This document shows, one piece after another, positions 63,500 through 64,000 of a DNA stretch of 64,000 nt. The first letter of the stretch is position 1; the number at the start of each line of letters is the position of its first letter. Made by a program: the position numbers and the translations under genes. Under the pieces are notes generated by a model that made no database searches, was not told where the DNA came from, and saw only the letters and a program-made list of their open reading frames with translations. Source of the stretch: Leptospira vanthielii serovar Holland str. Waz Holland = ATCC 700522 (lineage in GTDB: Bacteria > Spirochaetota > Leptospiria > Leptospirales > Leptospiraceae). The stretch is taken from assembly GCF_000332455.1 (NCBI RefSeq), contig NZ_AOGY02000051.1, positions 364,075 through 428,074 on the forward strand. Direction: 5' to 3'.

Positions 63500-63635
63500 T
63501 ATTTCTCTCCTCCATCACTACCTGAACTAATTTCTCGTTTTAGATTCTGTGGATTATCTATGAAATTAACGACAGCCCTTGTTCCTCCCGTGCCAATTAC
63601 AGTTACATCTCCGTAACCCAGGATTCGACCAATAA
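63499..63635 (-). pseudogene. PH-domain (bPH2/YdbS-type) protein, 5' part lost to an insertion
   Basis: Upstream of the lipoprotein start, the same strand reads IIGRILGYGDVTVIGTGGTR then AVVNFIDNPQNLKREISSG and ends at a TAA overlapping the next ATG. This is the C-terminal half of a bacterial PH domain (compare GRLLGYGTVVVTGTGG..F..I.NP). The frame breaks at the start of insertion-sequence DNA (TGTCTTAG at 63636). Confidence 0.7.
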
Positions 63636-64000
63636 TGTCTTAGTTCAGTGAAAAACAGAATTTTGGGATTCAAAATTAAGCTAAGCAACAAGCCTTATAT
63701 TAGCCTTTACCGAGTATTGTTTTCTCTTCAATTTTGCTTCAAGTAGTTTTTCTTTTCTTTCTGCTAAAATCTTTTCCTTGCGACCATAAAACACATCCAT
63801 AGGTGTTACGTAACCGATTGCAGAATGAAGTCTTAGCGAATTGTATTCTTCAATCCATTTACCAACTTCTTCTCTAATTTGTTCGAGTGAATACATTGGT
63901 ATTTCACGGATTAACTCAGTCTATACGTGGCGTTCCATGAAATCTTTCTAGTTTCCCGTTGGACTGAGGATGATTTACAGAAGTCCGAACATTATGGATA
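63636..64000 (-). mobile_element. Insertion sequence with rve-type transposase, cut by window edge
   Basis: The element starts about 63636 (TGTCTTAGTTCAGTG) and runs beyond the window. The left end is inferred from the break in the PH gene. The other end and repeats are not visible. Confidence 0.65.
63681..64000 (-). pseudogene. Transposase C-terminal part, frameshifted and partial
   Basis: The upstream frame reads NVRTSVNHPQSNGKLERFHG and then RID before a stop. The next frame resumes as ELIREIPMYSLEQIREEVGK with the end EYNSLRLHSAIGYVTPMDVF and a basic tail. This is the C-terminal DDE integrase core of an IS3/IS481-like transposase, with the catalytic Glu in KLERFH. One extra base near 63925 (GACTGAG in place of GATGAG) splits the frame, so it is probably inactive, like the other element here. 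Confidence 0.8.

Noticed and set aside
57000..64000. CRISPR array or tRNA-linked integration site in the accessory zone
   Set aside because: No regularly spaced direct repeats, no tRNA-like cloverleaf and no integrase gene were seen.

Overview
The window is a chromosomal segment of a Leptospira (spirochaete), most likely a saprophytic or otherwise non-pathogenic lineage. The grounds are two tandem spirochaetal FlaB flagellins, many lipoproteins with spirochaete-style lipoboxes, the gene content, and moderate-to-low GC. Genus is inferred from protein recognition; no species is claimed.

Bases 1-52,500 are dense core genome. From the left they hold: a replication/translation block on the minus strand (rpsF-ssb-rpsR-rplI-dnaB); an envelope/TPR block (CapA-like, lipoprotein, TPR); a plus-strand run TPR membrane protein - cysteine desulfurase - CHAT protease - exported helical protein - ECF sigma - small protein; ychF, an RluA-like pseudouridine synthase and a DUF2797 protein; a NamZ-like lipoprotein; a histidine kinase/response regulator pair beside a frameshifted rhodanese; a cyclophilin; a KefB/KefF-type antiporter pair; a DedA/ATP-grasp fusion; an adenylate cyclase; two flaB genes with structured leaders; a cell-wall amidase, a DEAD-box helicase, a large TPR protein, nusB and ribH; a SET-domain protein; GH57/DUF4912; hpf; an ECF sigma/putative anti-sigma pair; mutL, a Fur-family regulator, a flavin reductase-like protein and purL.

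Bases 53,500-56,750 hold a compact operon encoding an apparently inactivated RecA/RadA-like protein, a small helical protein and a divergent family-B DNA polymerase that has lost recognisable exonuclease motifs. It resembles the archaeal PolB2 translesion cassette. With the CHAT/ECF-sigma operon (9,141-12,627) it is one of the two best candidates for a little-described system.

Bases 56,750-64,000 are an AT-rich accessory zone with low coding density. It has an IS481-type element with 33-bp terminal inverted repeats and a frameshifted transposase, orphan small genes, a decayed SRAP (YedK/HMCES-type) gene, integron-attC-like motifs around a lipoprotein gene, an orphan HUH (Rep-like) endonuclease candidate, and a PH-domain gene cut by a second, frameshifted insertion sequence running off the right edge. 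No tRNA, rRNA or CRISPR array was seen.
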